This document shows positions 1-7,752 of a stretch of 64,000 bases of DNA, one piece after another. The stretch spans positions 1-64,000 of the forward strand of contig NZ_RQJW01000022.1 of the NCBI RefSeq assembly GCF_004028635.1. Direction: 5' to 3'. Within the stretch, counting starts at the first letter, position 1. Every line of letters begins with the position of its first letter. Below the pieces are notes generated by a model. The model ran no database searches. It saw only the letters and a program-made list of their open reading frames with translations, and was not told where the DNA came from. The DNA is from Streptomyces cyaneus. Its GTDB lineage: Bacteria > Actinomycetota > Actinomycetes > Streptomycetales > Streptomycetaceae. The position numbers were made by a program, and so were the translations under genes.

Positions 1-250
1 GGGTCGGCGGTGACGGTGCGGGCGGGGGTGGCCCCGGCGTGGGAGGCGGCCCGGGCGTGGGGGGTGGACCCGGGGTCGGAGGCGGTCCCGGGGTCGGGGA
101 CGGCCCGGGCGTGGGAGGTGGGCCCGGGGTCGGAGGCGGCTCGGGGGCCGGCGGTGGCTCCGGGGGCGGGACCGGGTGTGGCTTCGGGGGCTGCGGCTCC
201 GGGCCCGGGGTCGGGTCCGGGTGGACGGGGTCCGGGAACGGGTTCGTCAT
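1..250 (-). CDS. Proline-rich protein, N-terminal part (runs off the left edge)
   Basis: Reading leftward from an ATG at 250-248, the frame stays open to base 1 and encodes an N-terminal segment dominated by proline. It begins MTNPFPDPVHPDPTPGPEP and then repeats PPTPGP-type units. The GC-rich tandem DNA pattern at 1-180 is the coding footprint of these units. The opposite strand reads as glycine-rich repeats, which I take to be the shadow because the leftward frame has a plausible start and matches a common Streptomyces style of proline-rich N-terminal linker. The function is not recognisable; the folded part of the protein would lie outside the window. The 108 bases between this start and the next gene show nothing beyond a likely promoter. 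Confidence 0.5.
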   Translation of the reverse strand, partial: MTNPFPDPVHPDPTPGPEPQPPKPHPVPPPEPPPAPEPPPTPGPPPTPGPSPTPGPPPTPGPPPTPGPPPTPGPPPPAPSPPT

Positions 251-358
251 GGCGTCCTCCAGCCAATCGGTACGCGTCGGCTCTGGACTACTCCCCCGCG
301 TACCCGACGGCCGCGCCACCAGTCACTCACCCGCGTCACTGCGGGCGCCCAGGTGGGC

Positions 359-997
359 CTACCGCGGGTGCAGAGCCTGAGCTCCCGCCGCCAGGCCCGG
401 GCGGGGGCTGGACAGTACGGGCACCGGTGTCGTGGTCAGCTGCTGGGCCCGTGCGATGGAGACCTGGGCGAGGACGATCACGTCGGCATCCGTGACCTCG
501 TCCGCCGCGGACGCCACCAGACGTGCGCACCCGTCGAGGTCCCCCGCGTCGAAGTGCTCCCACGCGCCCTCGACGAGGTGGGTCCGCACGTCGACGGGGC
601 GCCCCGCACGGTGGCCCTCCTCCTCGATCAAGGACACCGTCGGACCGAACGTGCTCTCCACCGTGGCCAGGACGACGACACGGGGCCCCTCGGCCACCGC
701 GGCCGCCGCCATCGGACGGTCCACGCGCAGCACCGGCACCCCGGCCTCGGCGGCGGCCGCCTCCGCGATACCGCCGATGGTCGAGCAGGTGCACAGCACG
801 GCCCGCGCACCGTCGGCGACGGCCTTGCGCAGCGCGTCCCGGACGTCGCCCACGACGGCTTCGGGGCCCTCGCGGCGGGCCCGGGCCAGCAGTTCCTCGT
901 CGACGAAGTGCCGTAGTTCAAGGCCCTGATGGTCCTCGTCGCGCAGCGCGTCGAAGACGGGGATGTGCAAGGGCGAGGTGTGCAGGAGGGCGAGCAT
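359..997 (-). CDS. Asp/Glu racemase superfamily protein (212 aa)
   Basis: The start MLALLHTSPLHIPVFDAL and the motif LCTCSTIGGIAEAA near residues 70-83 fit the aspartate/glutamate/hydantoin racemase superfamily, whose members use two cysteines as acid and base. The first cysteine region is present. The second position lies in VLAQVSIARA, where serine or alanine stands in place of cysteine, so this may be a one-cysteine member (decarboxylase or isomerase-like) rather than a true racemase. I chose the ATG at 997 because it overlaps the stop of the upstream acetyltransferase as TGATG, which implies translational coupling. A longer reading from 1111 would run through that gene. It is the third gene of a leftward panD-acetyltransferase-racemase operon. 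Substrate unknown. Confidence 0.7.
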   Translation of the reverse strand: MLALLHTSPLHIPVFDALRDEDHQGLELRHFVDEELLARARREGPEAVVGDVRDALRKAVADGARAVLCTCSTIGGIAEAAAAEAGVPVLRVDRPMAAAAVAEGPRVVVLATVESTFGPTVSLIEEEGHRAGRPVDVRTHLVEGAWEHFDAGDLDGCARLVASAADEVTDADVIVLAQVSIARAQQLTTTPVPVLSSPRPGLAAGAQALHPR

Positions 998-1341
998 CAG
1001 AACCTCCCCGGGTGCGCCCGCAGCCAGTCCTTCGCCGCCTCCAGCAGCTCGGGGTCGGCCGCCGGGGCCTCGTCGGGGTGGCGCTCGGCCCACTTCACGA
1101 CGTACGGGCACAGCGGCGCGACGACGACTTGCTCGCGCGCCGCCATGACGTACAGCTCGCGTGCCAGGGAGCCCGCGATGCCCTTCCCCTCGTGGGCAGG
1201 TTCCACGATGGTGTGGACGGGGACGAGGGCGCGCGCCGGGGACTCGAGGACGAAGTACTCGATGCGGCCCGTGACTTCGTCACCCTGAAGGGCCTCCAAG
1301 CGACCCGCCGCCCGGTCGTCGCGGATCTCTGTGCCGCTCAT
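997..1341 (-). CDS. Small GNAT-like N-acetyltransferase (COG2388 type)
   Basis: A 114-residue protein with the compact single-domain GNAT layout. It has a short strand region (GRIEYFVLE), then VHTIVEPAHEGKGIAGSLARE, which carries the acetyl-CoA pyrophosphate-loop pattern (a degenerate Q/R-x-x-G-x-G/A, here EGKGIAG), and ends with a cysteine-proline-tyrosine segment (PLCPYVVKW) typical of the tiny COG2388/YidJ-like proteins. The substrate is unknown. The ATG at 1341 is preferred because a GGAG lies about ten bases upstream; a GTG nine bases further upstream is the alternative. It sits between panD and the racemase-like gene and overlaps the latter, so the three are probably co-transcribed. Confidence 0.7.
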   Translation of the reverse strand: MSGTEIRDDRAAGRLEALQGDEVTGRIEYFVLESPARALVPVHTIVEPAHEGKGIAGSLARELYVMAAREQVVVAPLCPYVVKWAERHPDEAPAADPELLEAAKDWLRAHPGRF

Positions 1342-1387
1342 GCCACGCACGCTCCTGGTCCCGTCGTCAGGCTGCAGATGAGTGAGG

Positions 1388-1810
1388 TCAGGCCACCGGC
1401 ACGGCCTGCGGGCTGCGCTCCTGGTCGGAGCCCGGCACCGGCTCGGACGGGTCGGCGCCCAGGGCCACGATCCGGTTGGCGCCGTCCACGTGCACGACCC
1501 GCGGCTCGAACTCCCTCGCCTCGGCGTCGGCCAGCTGAGCGTAACTGATGATGATCACCAGGTCGCCGGGGTGGACGAGATGAGCGGCGGCACCGTTGAT
1601 CCCGACGACCCCCGAGCCGCGCTCGCCCTCGATGACGTAGGTCTCCAGACGGGCGCCGTTGGTGATGTCCACGATGTGGACGAGCTCGCCGGGGAGCAGG
1701 TCGGCGGCATCGAGGAGGTCCGCGTCGATGGTCACCGATCCCACGTAGTGCAGGTCGGCCTGGGTGACGGTGGCGCGGTGGATCTTGGACTTGAACATGG
1801 TGCGCAACAT
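1388..1810 (-). CDS. panD: Aspartate 1-decarboxylase precursor (PanD)
   Basis: PanD makes beta-alanine from aspartate for pantothenate and coenzyme A synthesis in the cytoplasm. The protein (140 aa) starts MLRTMFKSKIHRATVTQADL and contains HYVGSVTID; the Gly-Ser bond in this motif is the site of self-cleavage that creates the pyruvoyl cofactor. The ITNGARLETYVIEGERGSG and GAAAHLVHPGDLVIII segments are also characteristic. The length is normal for the family, with a slightly extended variable C-terminus. The ATG at 1810 follows GGAGT at good spacing; upstream in-frame starts add an atypical leader. It is the first gene of a leftward operon. Beta-alanine can also serve as a building block in secondary metabolism, but nothing here links this panD to the PKS cluster besides about 3.4 kb proximity. 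Confidence 0.93.
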   Translation of the reverse strand: MLRTMFKSKIHRATVTQADLHYVGSVTIDADLLDAADLLPGELVHIVDITNGARLETYVIEGERGSGVVGINGAAAHLVHPGDLVIIISYAQLADAEAREFEPRVVHVDGANRIVALGADPSEPVPGSDQERSPQAVPVA

Positions 1811-2527
1811 CGGTGTACTCCTGCAAGTAGGCTCCCTGCCTGCGTTTATGCAGGTCAAGGGCTGTTTCCACACCTTACAGCCAGTCGCATGTCCGGGCAG
1901 CTTTCCCTGGGTTTTTGAGGACTCATGCTGACCGAATGCCGACTTTCCTGACGGTGCATCAGGCCACGGCCGTGGGCGCTCAGACGCATTCCCAGCAGCT
2001 GTGCTGCCCCACCGCGAATGACCTACGCCAGCCTACGCAACGGGGGTCGAAGCGGGTCGTGACCATCGCCACAACGTGCCGCTCCGCTTGTCTCGGCAAC
2101 GAGCCCCTTCGGGCGGTCGGGGGTGCTCTGGAAGAGCGGCACTGGTGCCGGCGTGGTGGCGGCGGGCTCCCGCCGCACGCGCAAGCCGTCGTTCGGGAGC
2201 CGGTACGCGTCGTCCGGCGAGAGGCAGGCCGTGGTGTCGCCGTTGCGGAGGGGGACGGTCCAACTTCCTTTGACGAACCTTCCGCCCTCGTTCAGCCCCG
2301 AGTGACCAGCGCCCACCGGGCGGACTCGGGCAGCGCCGCCACCTCGATCACCAGGTAGTGTCCTGCGGCGCCGACCGGCGGGGGGTGCAGTCCTTGGTGA
2401 TCCACGACAGGAAGACCATGACGGGCTTCTGCCCTTGGGCGAAGGCCTTCCCACCGTCGCTGTTGCGGCGGCTCGCCCTCCGGCACGGGTTCCGGCCGCA
2501 GGGCGCCGCCGCCCGGCGTCTGGGGGG
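1811..2527. other. Region without a supportable gene between panD and the transposase relic
   Basis: About 700 bases. The first hundred hold the panD promoter area. From about 2023 to 2310, reading leftward, there is a stretch with protein-like composition (for example GSWTVPLRNGDTTACLSP) but no credible start with a ribosome site and no family I recognise. It may be a decayed gene next to the transposase fragment. No RNA gene or strong hairpin was seen. Confidence 0.4.
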
Positions 2528-2740
2528 GTGCCACGGGCCGGCTCCCCTGTAGGCGCGGGCGGCGAGGATGCGAACGCCCTGGCGTTCACAGATCCGGATG
2601 ATCCGGTGGGTGCGGGCTGCAGGGAGATCGTGCGCGCGGCCGGGCAGCGTCGGCGAGATCCGCAGCAGCCGCCCGACCGGGTCGGTGGCGGGCCAGTGCT
2701 CCACCCGCCGTATCGGCACCATCGTCGAGGCTGTCCACAC
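2528..2740 (-). pseudogene. Transposase fragment (IS5-like DDE family), decayed
   Basis: Leftward translation contains TDPVGRLLRISPTLPGRAHD followed by RTHRIIRICERQGVRILAAR and AYRGAGPW. This is the conserved core of the IS5/IS1647-like DDE transposases common in Streptomyces, covering the second catalytic aspartate region (PGRAHD) and the helix before AYxGAGPW. Only about 70 residues remain. The N-terminal domain and the catalytic glutamate region are missing, and the similarity ends right after the GPW motif. No flanking inverted repeats are obvious. It marks an old insertion between panD and the DUF4246 gene. Confidence 0.7.
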
Positions 2741-2775
2741 CCTCCTGACCTGCGCGTCTTCAGGATGGAAGAGAT

Positions 2776-4284
2776 TCAGTGCTCGCAGAGGGAGAATTCT
2801 CGTTCGTAGAGCTGCTCGTTGTGTTCGTTGACGAAGAACTTGCGTTCCTGCATGAGTTGTTCGCGGTAGTTCATGGCCTGCTCAAGCGTCATGGTCGAGG
2901 TGTCGGACCATGGTTGTTGCGGTGGCACATCGGATGTCGAGACGATCCTTTCCGACGGGTCGACCAGGAAGAACGCGAGAATTTTGCGATATCCCGGGCG
3001 GGTGTGGTCCTCGAGGCGGAATGAGCCGACGCGATGTTGGAGGATGTTCGGGAACGCCAGGCAGCGGCCCGCCGGGGTAGACGCCGATCCCAGCATCTGG
3101 TTCAGCGCGTCTTCGTCCTCCAGGCCATAAACCTCACGCAGACCGTTGTCGTCGTTCTGCTCGTAGTGCGGGTCGTCGAGTGCCGCCCGGAAACTCAGCC
3201 GGCTTTCGGTGATGTTCTCGCTGTCCCAGTAATAGATGGCGGTCGAGACGATCCGCTCGTTCAACATCCCCTCGACATGCCAGGAACCGCCAGAGTACTC
3301 GGGCTTGTCCGGGGTGAGATGAATGGTGGCGAGCTTGACGATGACCTGGAGACGGCGACCGCGCAGGTCGACTCGGGCGGATTCATCGGGCAACTCGGGC
3401 GGGGTGAAGGCCGGGGCGTCCGGGATGACCGGGCGACGGTTTTCCCACCAGTCGTCCTGGGCCACTTCCCATGCACGGACGGCTTCCGCGTAGGCCTCAT
3501 CATCACCGTAGGATGATTTGTCCGGATACTCCGGCTCCGAGTCGTACCACCCGTAAGGATCGGTCTCGATCCGCAGGGGCCGCGGATGGCGCAGATCGGT
3601 GAGTACGTTCTCCAGCAGCGGGCGCACGCGCGCGAACAAGTCCGGCAGGACGGCGGCTAGTTCGCGATGAGTATCGGGGTGGACGTTGTTAATGTACGAA
3701 CGGAAGGCGACATCGCCGTCGTCACTGACGTCGACGTCAGTGGGCAGCCACTGGAATCTCTCCGAGAATTCATACCGCGAATAGCGGTCCGTCGGGTTCT
3801 GCCAAGCCCACTCCGGCGCGCCGCTCACCTCGCGCACGAGGCAGAACAGTGAGGGATGAACCAGATCCAGTACCTGACCATCGGATCCAGGATGCCAGTC
3901 CTGTTCCGCTTCGGGGATTTGTTCCAGAACCCGAACCGCGTCGCGCAGCCGGGATCTGAGCTCGTTGTCGACCAGAGTGTCCGACTGCCACACCCCGTCG
4001 ACGGCGGAGACCTCGACGCCGGTTACTCCGTCCCGCAGTGCGGCGTAATGCGCGAGTTCGGCAAGCACGTAGCCAACCTGCGCTTCGGTCAGGCCCTGGG
4101 CGACCGCTTCTTGCGTCCACCTGGCGACGATGTCGGCGTCGTTCATCTTGCCGAACCATCCCGGCTTCGCCCGAATGTGGGCGCTGCACTGCATCATCTG
4201 AAGTTCCCGCAGCGTGCGGGGTGTTGCGAACGATATGGAACGGGAAGCATGAAAGGGCATCGGGAAAGCAGACAGGCCAGTCAA
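2776..4284 (-). CDS. DUF4246 family protein, likely 2-oxoglutarate/Fe(II) oxygenase-like
   Basis: A 502-residue protein matching what I remember of DUF4246, a family seen mostly in fungi and sporadically in bacteria. Diagnostic blocks are GGSWHVEGMLNERIVSTAIYY, the downstream DSENITESRLSFR, and near the C-terminus FPNILQHRVGSFRL and RPGYRKILAFFLVDP. The H-x-E pair in WHVEG, the later histidine in QHRV and the arginine in GYRKIL have the order of the HxD/E...H...R set of 2-oxoglutarate oxygenases; I infer, but cannot prove, such a fold. The TTG start is supported by GGGAGGACC about nine bases upstream; an internal ATG at 4260 is the alternative. Base composition is visibly less GC-rich than its neighbours, and a transposase relic lies next to it, suggesting acquisition. 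Confidence 0.75.
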   Translation of the reverse strand: MTGLSAFPMPFHASRSISFATPRTLRELQMMQCSAHIRAKPGWFGKMNDADIVARWTQEAVAQGLTEAQVGYVLAELAHYAALRDGVTGVEVSAVDGVWQSDTLVDNELRSRLRDAVRVLEQIPEAEQDWHPGSDGQVLDLVHPSLFCLVREVSGAPEWAWQNPTDRYSRYEFSERFQWLPTDVDVSDDGDVAFRSYINNVHPDTHRELAAVLPDLFARVRPLLENVLTDLRHPRPLRIETDPYGWYDSEPEYPDKSSYGDDEAYAEAVRAWEVAQDDWWENRRPVIPDAPAFTPPELPDESARVDLRGRRLQVIVKLATIHLTPDKPEYSGGSWHVEGMLNERIVSTAIYYWDSENITESRLSFRAALDDPHYEQNDDNGLREVYGLEDEDALNQMLGSASTPAGRCLAFPNILQHRVGSFRLEDHTRPGYRKILAFFLVDPSERIVSTSDVPPQQPWSDTSTMTLEQAMNYREQLMQERKFFVNEHNEQLYEREFSLCEH

Positions 4285-4471
4285 TTCTCTTGGTCCTCCC
4301 AGTCGGTGTGCGGCGGCGGGAAGGATACTTCAGCAGACTGACACCGCAGCGAGTCTTGGAGCTTGAGGGGGTCTGGCCCGCCCTGCCGCCCCGGGCCGGG
4401 ACCGGTCCCGGGCACGACCCGCCAGGATGAGGCCGGCAAGGAGCCGTCAGTTCTCGCCCAGGAGTGGAGAC

Positions 4472-4969
4472 ATGCGCCGGACGCCTTTCACGCGACGCTC
4501 AGGCCTTCCCGTCGTGGCCGCCCCCATCGTGGCGCTGCTGCTCGCGGGATGTGGGAACGACGGTCCGGGCAAGGTCGCCCCGGACGAACCGAGCGGGGGC
4601 GGGACGTCAGCGAGTGTGGCCGAGACCTCGGCCGCTCCGGACACCGCTTCGCCCCAGCCCCCCGCCGACAGCCTCCCGGCAGACCCCGCGCCGGACACGG
4701 GCTCCATGGTTGATGAGGCCTTCGAAGCAGCGCGTATCGCCGCGCTCCAGAGCGCCTTGCGCTATGTCGACCCTGCGCTCGGCGCACCCGAGGACATCGC
4801 CAAAGCCGATGCACAATGCGTCGACCTCCGGCGCAACGTCCCCCATGCTGATCAGGTCGCCGCTCGGCGGTTCAGCACAGCGAACCACCGGGTGACCGAA
4901 GCCGACGGCAAGCGGATCAACACAATCCTGAGCAACACTTACTGCCGCTCAACCGGCTCCGGCCCTTGA
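4472..4969 (+). CDS. Small secreted lipoprotein of unknown function
   Basis: A 165-residue protein with a lipoprotein signal: MRRTPFTRR (basic), then a hydrophobic stretch VVAAPIVALL and the lipobox LLAGC at about residues 18-22, so the mature protein would be anchored at the outer face of the membrane by a diacylglyceryl cysteine. A disordered Pro/Ser/Ala linker follows, then a conserved-looking C-terminal domain (about residues 75-160) with two cysteines (QCVDLRR and TYCRS) that could pair. The overall form resembles DUF732-type small actinobacterial lipoproteins, but I cannot assign it. The ATG at 4472 has an AGGAGTGGAG site in front; an upstream ATG at 4427 would spoil the signal peptide. 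Confidence 0.65.
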   Translation: MRRTPFTRRSGLPVVAAPIVALLLAGCGNDGPGKVAPDEPSGGGTSASVAETSAAPDTASPQPPADSLPADPAPDTGSMVDEAFEAARIAALQSALRYVDPALGAPEDIAKADAQCVDLRRNVPHADQVAARRFSTANHRVTEADGKRINTILSNTYCRSTGSGP

Positions 4970-5048
4970 CAGGGCACGCGAGCGCGGTCAGACCGCTTTC
5001 AGGAAGCGCCACCAACCCGCCGACCGCTGGGCGTCGGCCGAGAGCAGG

Positions 5049-5086
5049 GGGCCGTCCGGCACCGGTTGCCCGGTTCCGGACGGCCC
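5049..5086. terminator. Hairpin between convergent genes
   Basis: A perfect 11-bp inverted repeat (GGGCCGTCCGG and CCGGACGGCCC) with a 16-base loop, itself partly palindromic, lies between the lipoprotein gene (ends 4969) and the end of the leftward PKS operon (5176). It can serve both transcripts. There is no strong T-tract, as is usual in Streptomyces. Confidence 0.7.
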
Positions 5087-5175
5087 TTCGGCGATACGCT
5101 CGCCCTGCCTGACCTGCGGAGATGACCGGCTCCCTGTCTGCTCGCTGCAGCTCAAGGGCGTTCGGCACTGTGGTC

Positions 5176-5445
5176 TCAGGACGGGCGGGCCGCGAAGAAG
5201 TCGCGGTTCGCCGCGATGGAGTCCTGTGACGCCTCCGGGACGTCCTCTTCGGGGTAGATCGCCTCCACCGGACAGACCGGTTCACAGGCGCTGCAGTCGA
5301 TGCACGCGGTCGGGTCGATGTAGAGCTGGGCGTGCTCCCCGAAGGACGCGTCCCGCGGTCCGGGGTGGATCGCATCGGCGGGACACGCCTCCCAGCAGGC
5401 GGCGTCCTTGCTGTCCGCACAGGCTTCAGTGATCACGTAGGTCAT
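5176..5445 (-). CDS. 7Fe-type ferredoxin (3Fe-4S/4Fe-4S)
   Basis: An 89-residue soluble electron carrier. The first cluster motif is C-x7-C-x3-CP (CADSKDAACWEACP) and the second is C-x2-C-x2-C-x3-CP (CIDCSACEPVCP), the classic arrangement of seven-iron ferredoxins in actinomycetes, which feed electrons to oxygenases and reductases. It is the last gene of the twelve-gene leftward operon, 45 bases after the FAD monooxygenase gene and just before the convergent terminator. It is therefore probably a dedicated redox partner for a pathway enzyme, although which one is not visible. The ATG at 5445 has GGAGG a few bases upstream (ctccgct on the plus strand side, read as AGCGGAGG). Confidence 0.9.
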   Translation of the reverse strand: MTYVITEACADSKDAACWEACPADAIHPGPRDASFGEHAQLYIDPTACIDCSACEPVCPVEAIYPEEDVPEASQDSIAANRDFFAARPS

Positions 5446-5490
5446 GGGAACCTCCGCTGCGAAGATGGTCGGTCGGTCGGTCCGGCCGAC

Positions 5491-6750
5491 TCAGCCGGCC
5501 TCGGCGAGTTCCGGCCCGTCGTGGACGTCCGTTTCGGTGAGCCCCATGAGGGCGGACAGGTTCTTGGGGGTGAAGAACTCCGCCCAGGGGACGGTGTTCT
5601 GGATGACTCCGAAGAACCGGTCTATGGCGTCCTGGTTGCCCCGCATCGCGGCGAGCACGTCCTGGAAAGCCGGGTCGAACGGCTCCATCGCCGCGTGGTC
5701 GACGATGAAGTCGTAGAGGGGCTTCAGCGCCTCGTTGCGCTTGTACTCGTAGGTGCTCAGCGCCGTTTCCAGGGGCGTCCTCCCGGAGAATCCGGCGTCG
5801 AGGGCCTGGGCCAGGAGTTCGGCGTCCCGGAACGCGTCGGTGATGCCCTGTGCGGTGATGGGGTCCTTGTGGACACCGGCGTCACCGACCAGGGCCCAAC
5901 CGGGTCCGAAGGGCTTGCGGAAGAAGTTGGGGCGGTTCCCCGCGCCCATGAACCGATGTGCGAGGCGCCCGGTTTCGAGGCGTGCTCCCAGCCCGGGCGC
6001 GATGTCGTTCACCGTCTTGAGGTAGTGGGCGCGCACGTCGGTCTTGAAGTCGGCGAAGTCACGCTCGGGCCGTTCGACGAAGACGGCGGCCTGGTCGTCG
6101 TGGGTCGGGAAGGCGATGACGGTGCTGCCGGGGCGGGTGTAGAACTCCAGGCCCATGAGTTCCACGTCGTCCCAGTAGGTGTAGTAGCCGAAGGCCTTGG
6201 GCGGTACGACGTGGTACTCGGGGGCCTCGACGGTCCGGGCGACGATCGACCGCATGCCGTCCGCGCCGATGACCATCCGGGCCCGCTCGGTGATGGAGAT
6301 GCCGCTGGCTCCTCGTCCGCGCACCCCTACGACCTTGCCGTCGTCGGTGAGCACCTCCTGCACGGTGAAACCCTCGCGGACCACGGCGCCGGCCGCCGCG
6401 GCGGCGTCCACCAGGATCTTGTCGAGGATGGTGCGCTTGGGGGCGTAGATGGCGGCGAATCCGTCGTCGTCCGGGTAGGGGAAGCCCTCCAGGGTGAAGT
6501 GGCCGTACCTGTCGAAGCAGAGATCGAGGACGATGTTCGTCACGGCCGGGCACCGCGAGGCCTCTATCTGGCCGAGCAGCCCCCAGCGCCGGAGCTGGGC
6601 GCTGCCCTCGACAGTGATCATGTGGGTGGAGACGGTGTCACTGGGGAAGGTGGCCCGGTCCAGCAGGAGTACGCGGTACCCCTTCCTGGCGAGCAGCATG
6701 GCAGTGGGTGCGCCGGACACACGGGCACCGATCACGATGGCGTCGTACAC
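5491..6750 (-). CDS. FAD-dependent monooxygenase/oxidoreductase (class A, geranylgeranyl-reductase-like fold)
   Basis: A 419-residue flavoprotein. The N-terminal dinucleotide fold reads VYDAIVIGARVSGAPTAMLL (an unusual GARVSG variant of GxGxxG), followed by the DG-type motif VIGADGMRS near residues 165-175 and the FAD ribityl motif LVGDAGVHKDPITAQGI near 285-300. This is the layout of the p-hydroxybenzoate hydroxylase superfamily, which uses NAD(P)H, FAD and oxygen to hydroxylate or epoxidise small substrates. The GTG at 6750, preceded by GAAGGGAA, is chosen because longer in-frame starts fall inside the 13-bp repeat tract at 6761-6825. It lies between the DUF1702 genes and the ferredoxin in the PKS operon, so it is likely a tailoring oxygenase. 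Confidence 0.85.
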   Translation of the reverse strand: MYDAIVIGARVSGAPTAMLLARKGYRVLLLDRATFPSDTVSTHMITVEGSAQLRRWGLLGQIEASRCPAVTNIVLDLCFDRYGHFTLEGFPYPDDDGFAAIYAPKRTILDKILVDAAAAAGAVVREGFTVQEVLTDDGKVVGVRGRGASGISITERARMVIGADGMRSIVARTVEAPEYHVVPPKAFGYYTYWDDVELMGLEFYTRPGSTVIAFPTHDDQAAVFVERPERDFADFKTDVRAHYLKTVNDIAPGLGARLETGRLAHRFMGAGNRPNFFRKPFGPGWALVGDAGVHKDPITAQGITDAFRDAELLAQALDAGFSGRTPLETALSTYEYKRNEALKPLYDFIVDHAAMEPFDPAFQDVLAAMRGNQDAIDRFFGVIQNTVPWAEFFTPKNLSALMGLTETDVHDGPELAEAG

Positions 6751-6760
6751 GGCCGATTCC

Positions 6761-6825
6761 CTTCGTCGTACCTCTTCGTCGTACCTCTGCTTCGCATCTC
6801 TTCTTCGCATCTCTTCTTCGTACGC
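6761..6825. repeat. Five tandem 13-bp repeats in an intra-operon gap
   Basis: Plus-strand units are cttcgtcgtacct (twice), ctgcttcgcatct, cttcttcgcatct and cttcttcgtacgc, back to back. The array fills exactly the gap between the stop of the first DUF1702 gene (6826) and the leader of the FAD monooxygenase (6750). On the transcribed strand it is purine-rich (GAAGAAGAGATGC-like), resembling repeated weak ribosome sites. The 13-bp unit is not a multiple of three, so it is not a peptide repeat. Confidence 0.85.
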
Positions 6826-7752
6826 TCAGGCAGCGAGCCGGTCTTCGGTGCGCCTGCGCCAGATCTCGTAGCGGGGTTCCACGCTGATCACGGGCAGGTC
6901 GCGGGCCGCTTCCTCGACGACGTCGGCCGCGTCATCGCTGCCGCGTTCGCAGAAGATCCGGCAGGCGAGGTCGGTGTGCGCGGCCGGGTTGCCCGCGGTG
7001 CGGCGTCCCCACGCGGCGGTCGCCGCACCCCGGGCCAGTTGTGGCCGGTAGGCGGAGGCTTGGGCGAGGACCGCGCGCAGGGCGGCCTCGTCCACGCCAC
7101 CGCCGTAGGCGGACGCGAGACCTACACCGCTCCACAGGTCCGCGTGCCTGTCGGGCTGGAATCCGGCGACGAGCCGGGTGACACGGTCGACCACCCCGCC
7201 GTTGGAGAACCACAGCGCGCGGCCCACTCCTTGGTCGAAGTACTGCCGGCCGTGCCGGGACAGCCGCGTCGGTACGGCGTGCTGCTCGACGTAGCGCCGG
7301 CGCTTGAAGAAGGCCTCGTGGAATCCGTAGCCGTCGGCCGTCACCCAGCCCAGCAGCGGGTCGAGCCCGGCCAGTTGGCTTTCCGGGGTTCGCCTCAGCC
7401 TGGCGTAGGCGAGGCCCACCCCGACGTAGACCGGGTAGACATGGCGAGCGCCGGGCCCGGCGGCGAAGGCCTCGAGCCGCCGCTTCCAGGGCGCGGTGGC
7501 GTCCAGTGCCGCCAGCCCCATGCCCGCGCCTTCGTAGGCGAACCCCTTCAGCGCGGGTTCGACCGCCTCCAGACGCGAGGCGAGAACGGGCATCCTGGGG
7601 TCCTCGAGTGCCGCGTGGTAGCCCTCCATGAGAGAGGTCGCCACCGGTGCGAACCGCTCCCATGCCTCCGGGGCGAATCCCGGCCGGGAGAACACCGCTT
7701 TGGCGGACGGGATTCCGAACAGCCGCCTGCGGACCGCTCCGACAGTGGTCAT
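6826..7752 (-). CDS. DUF1702 (UnbL-type) family protein, copy A
   Basis: A 308-residue protein of the DUF1702 family. Hallmarks are LKGFAYEGAGMGLAALD at about residues 80-96, the hydrophobic LLGWVTADGYGFHEAFF at about 150-165, FDQGVGRALWFSNGG at about 185-200 and DLWSGVGLASAYGGGVDE around 220-240. As I recall, the family is known mainly from enediyne gene clusters (UnbL) and has no proven activity. There is no signal peptide and no clear membrane segment. Its start overlaps the stop of copy B as ATGA, so the two are translationally coupled. It is one of four divergent paralogues in the operon. Compared with copies B to D, its WVTADGYGFHE block replaces the WLVMDGYGFHE or WAVLDGYGFHE form. Confidence 0.8.
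   Translation of the reverse strand: MTTVGAVRRRLFGIPSAKAVFSRPGFAPEAWERFAPVATSLMEGYHAALEDPRMPVLASRLEAVEPALKGFAYEGAGMGLAALDATAPWKRRLEAFAAGPGARHVYPVYVGVGLAYARLRRTPESQLAGLDPLLGWVTADGYGFHEAFFKRRRYVEQHAVPTRLSRHGRQYFDQGVGRALWFSNGGVVDRVTRLVAGFQPDRHADLWSGVGLASAYGGGVDEAALRAVLAQASAYRPQLARGAATAAWGRRTAGNPAAHTDLACRIFCERGSDDAADVVEEAARDLPVISVEPRYEIWRRRTEDRLAA

Noticed and set aside
10..495. Plus-strand glycine- or alanine-rich proteins at the left edge
   Set aside because: The leftward proline-rich reading has a better start and a known style; the plus-strand frames run into the racemase gene.
6761..6825. CRISPR array
   Set aside because: Units are 13 bp and directly adjacent, with no spacers, and there are no cas genes.
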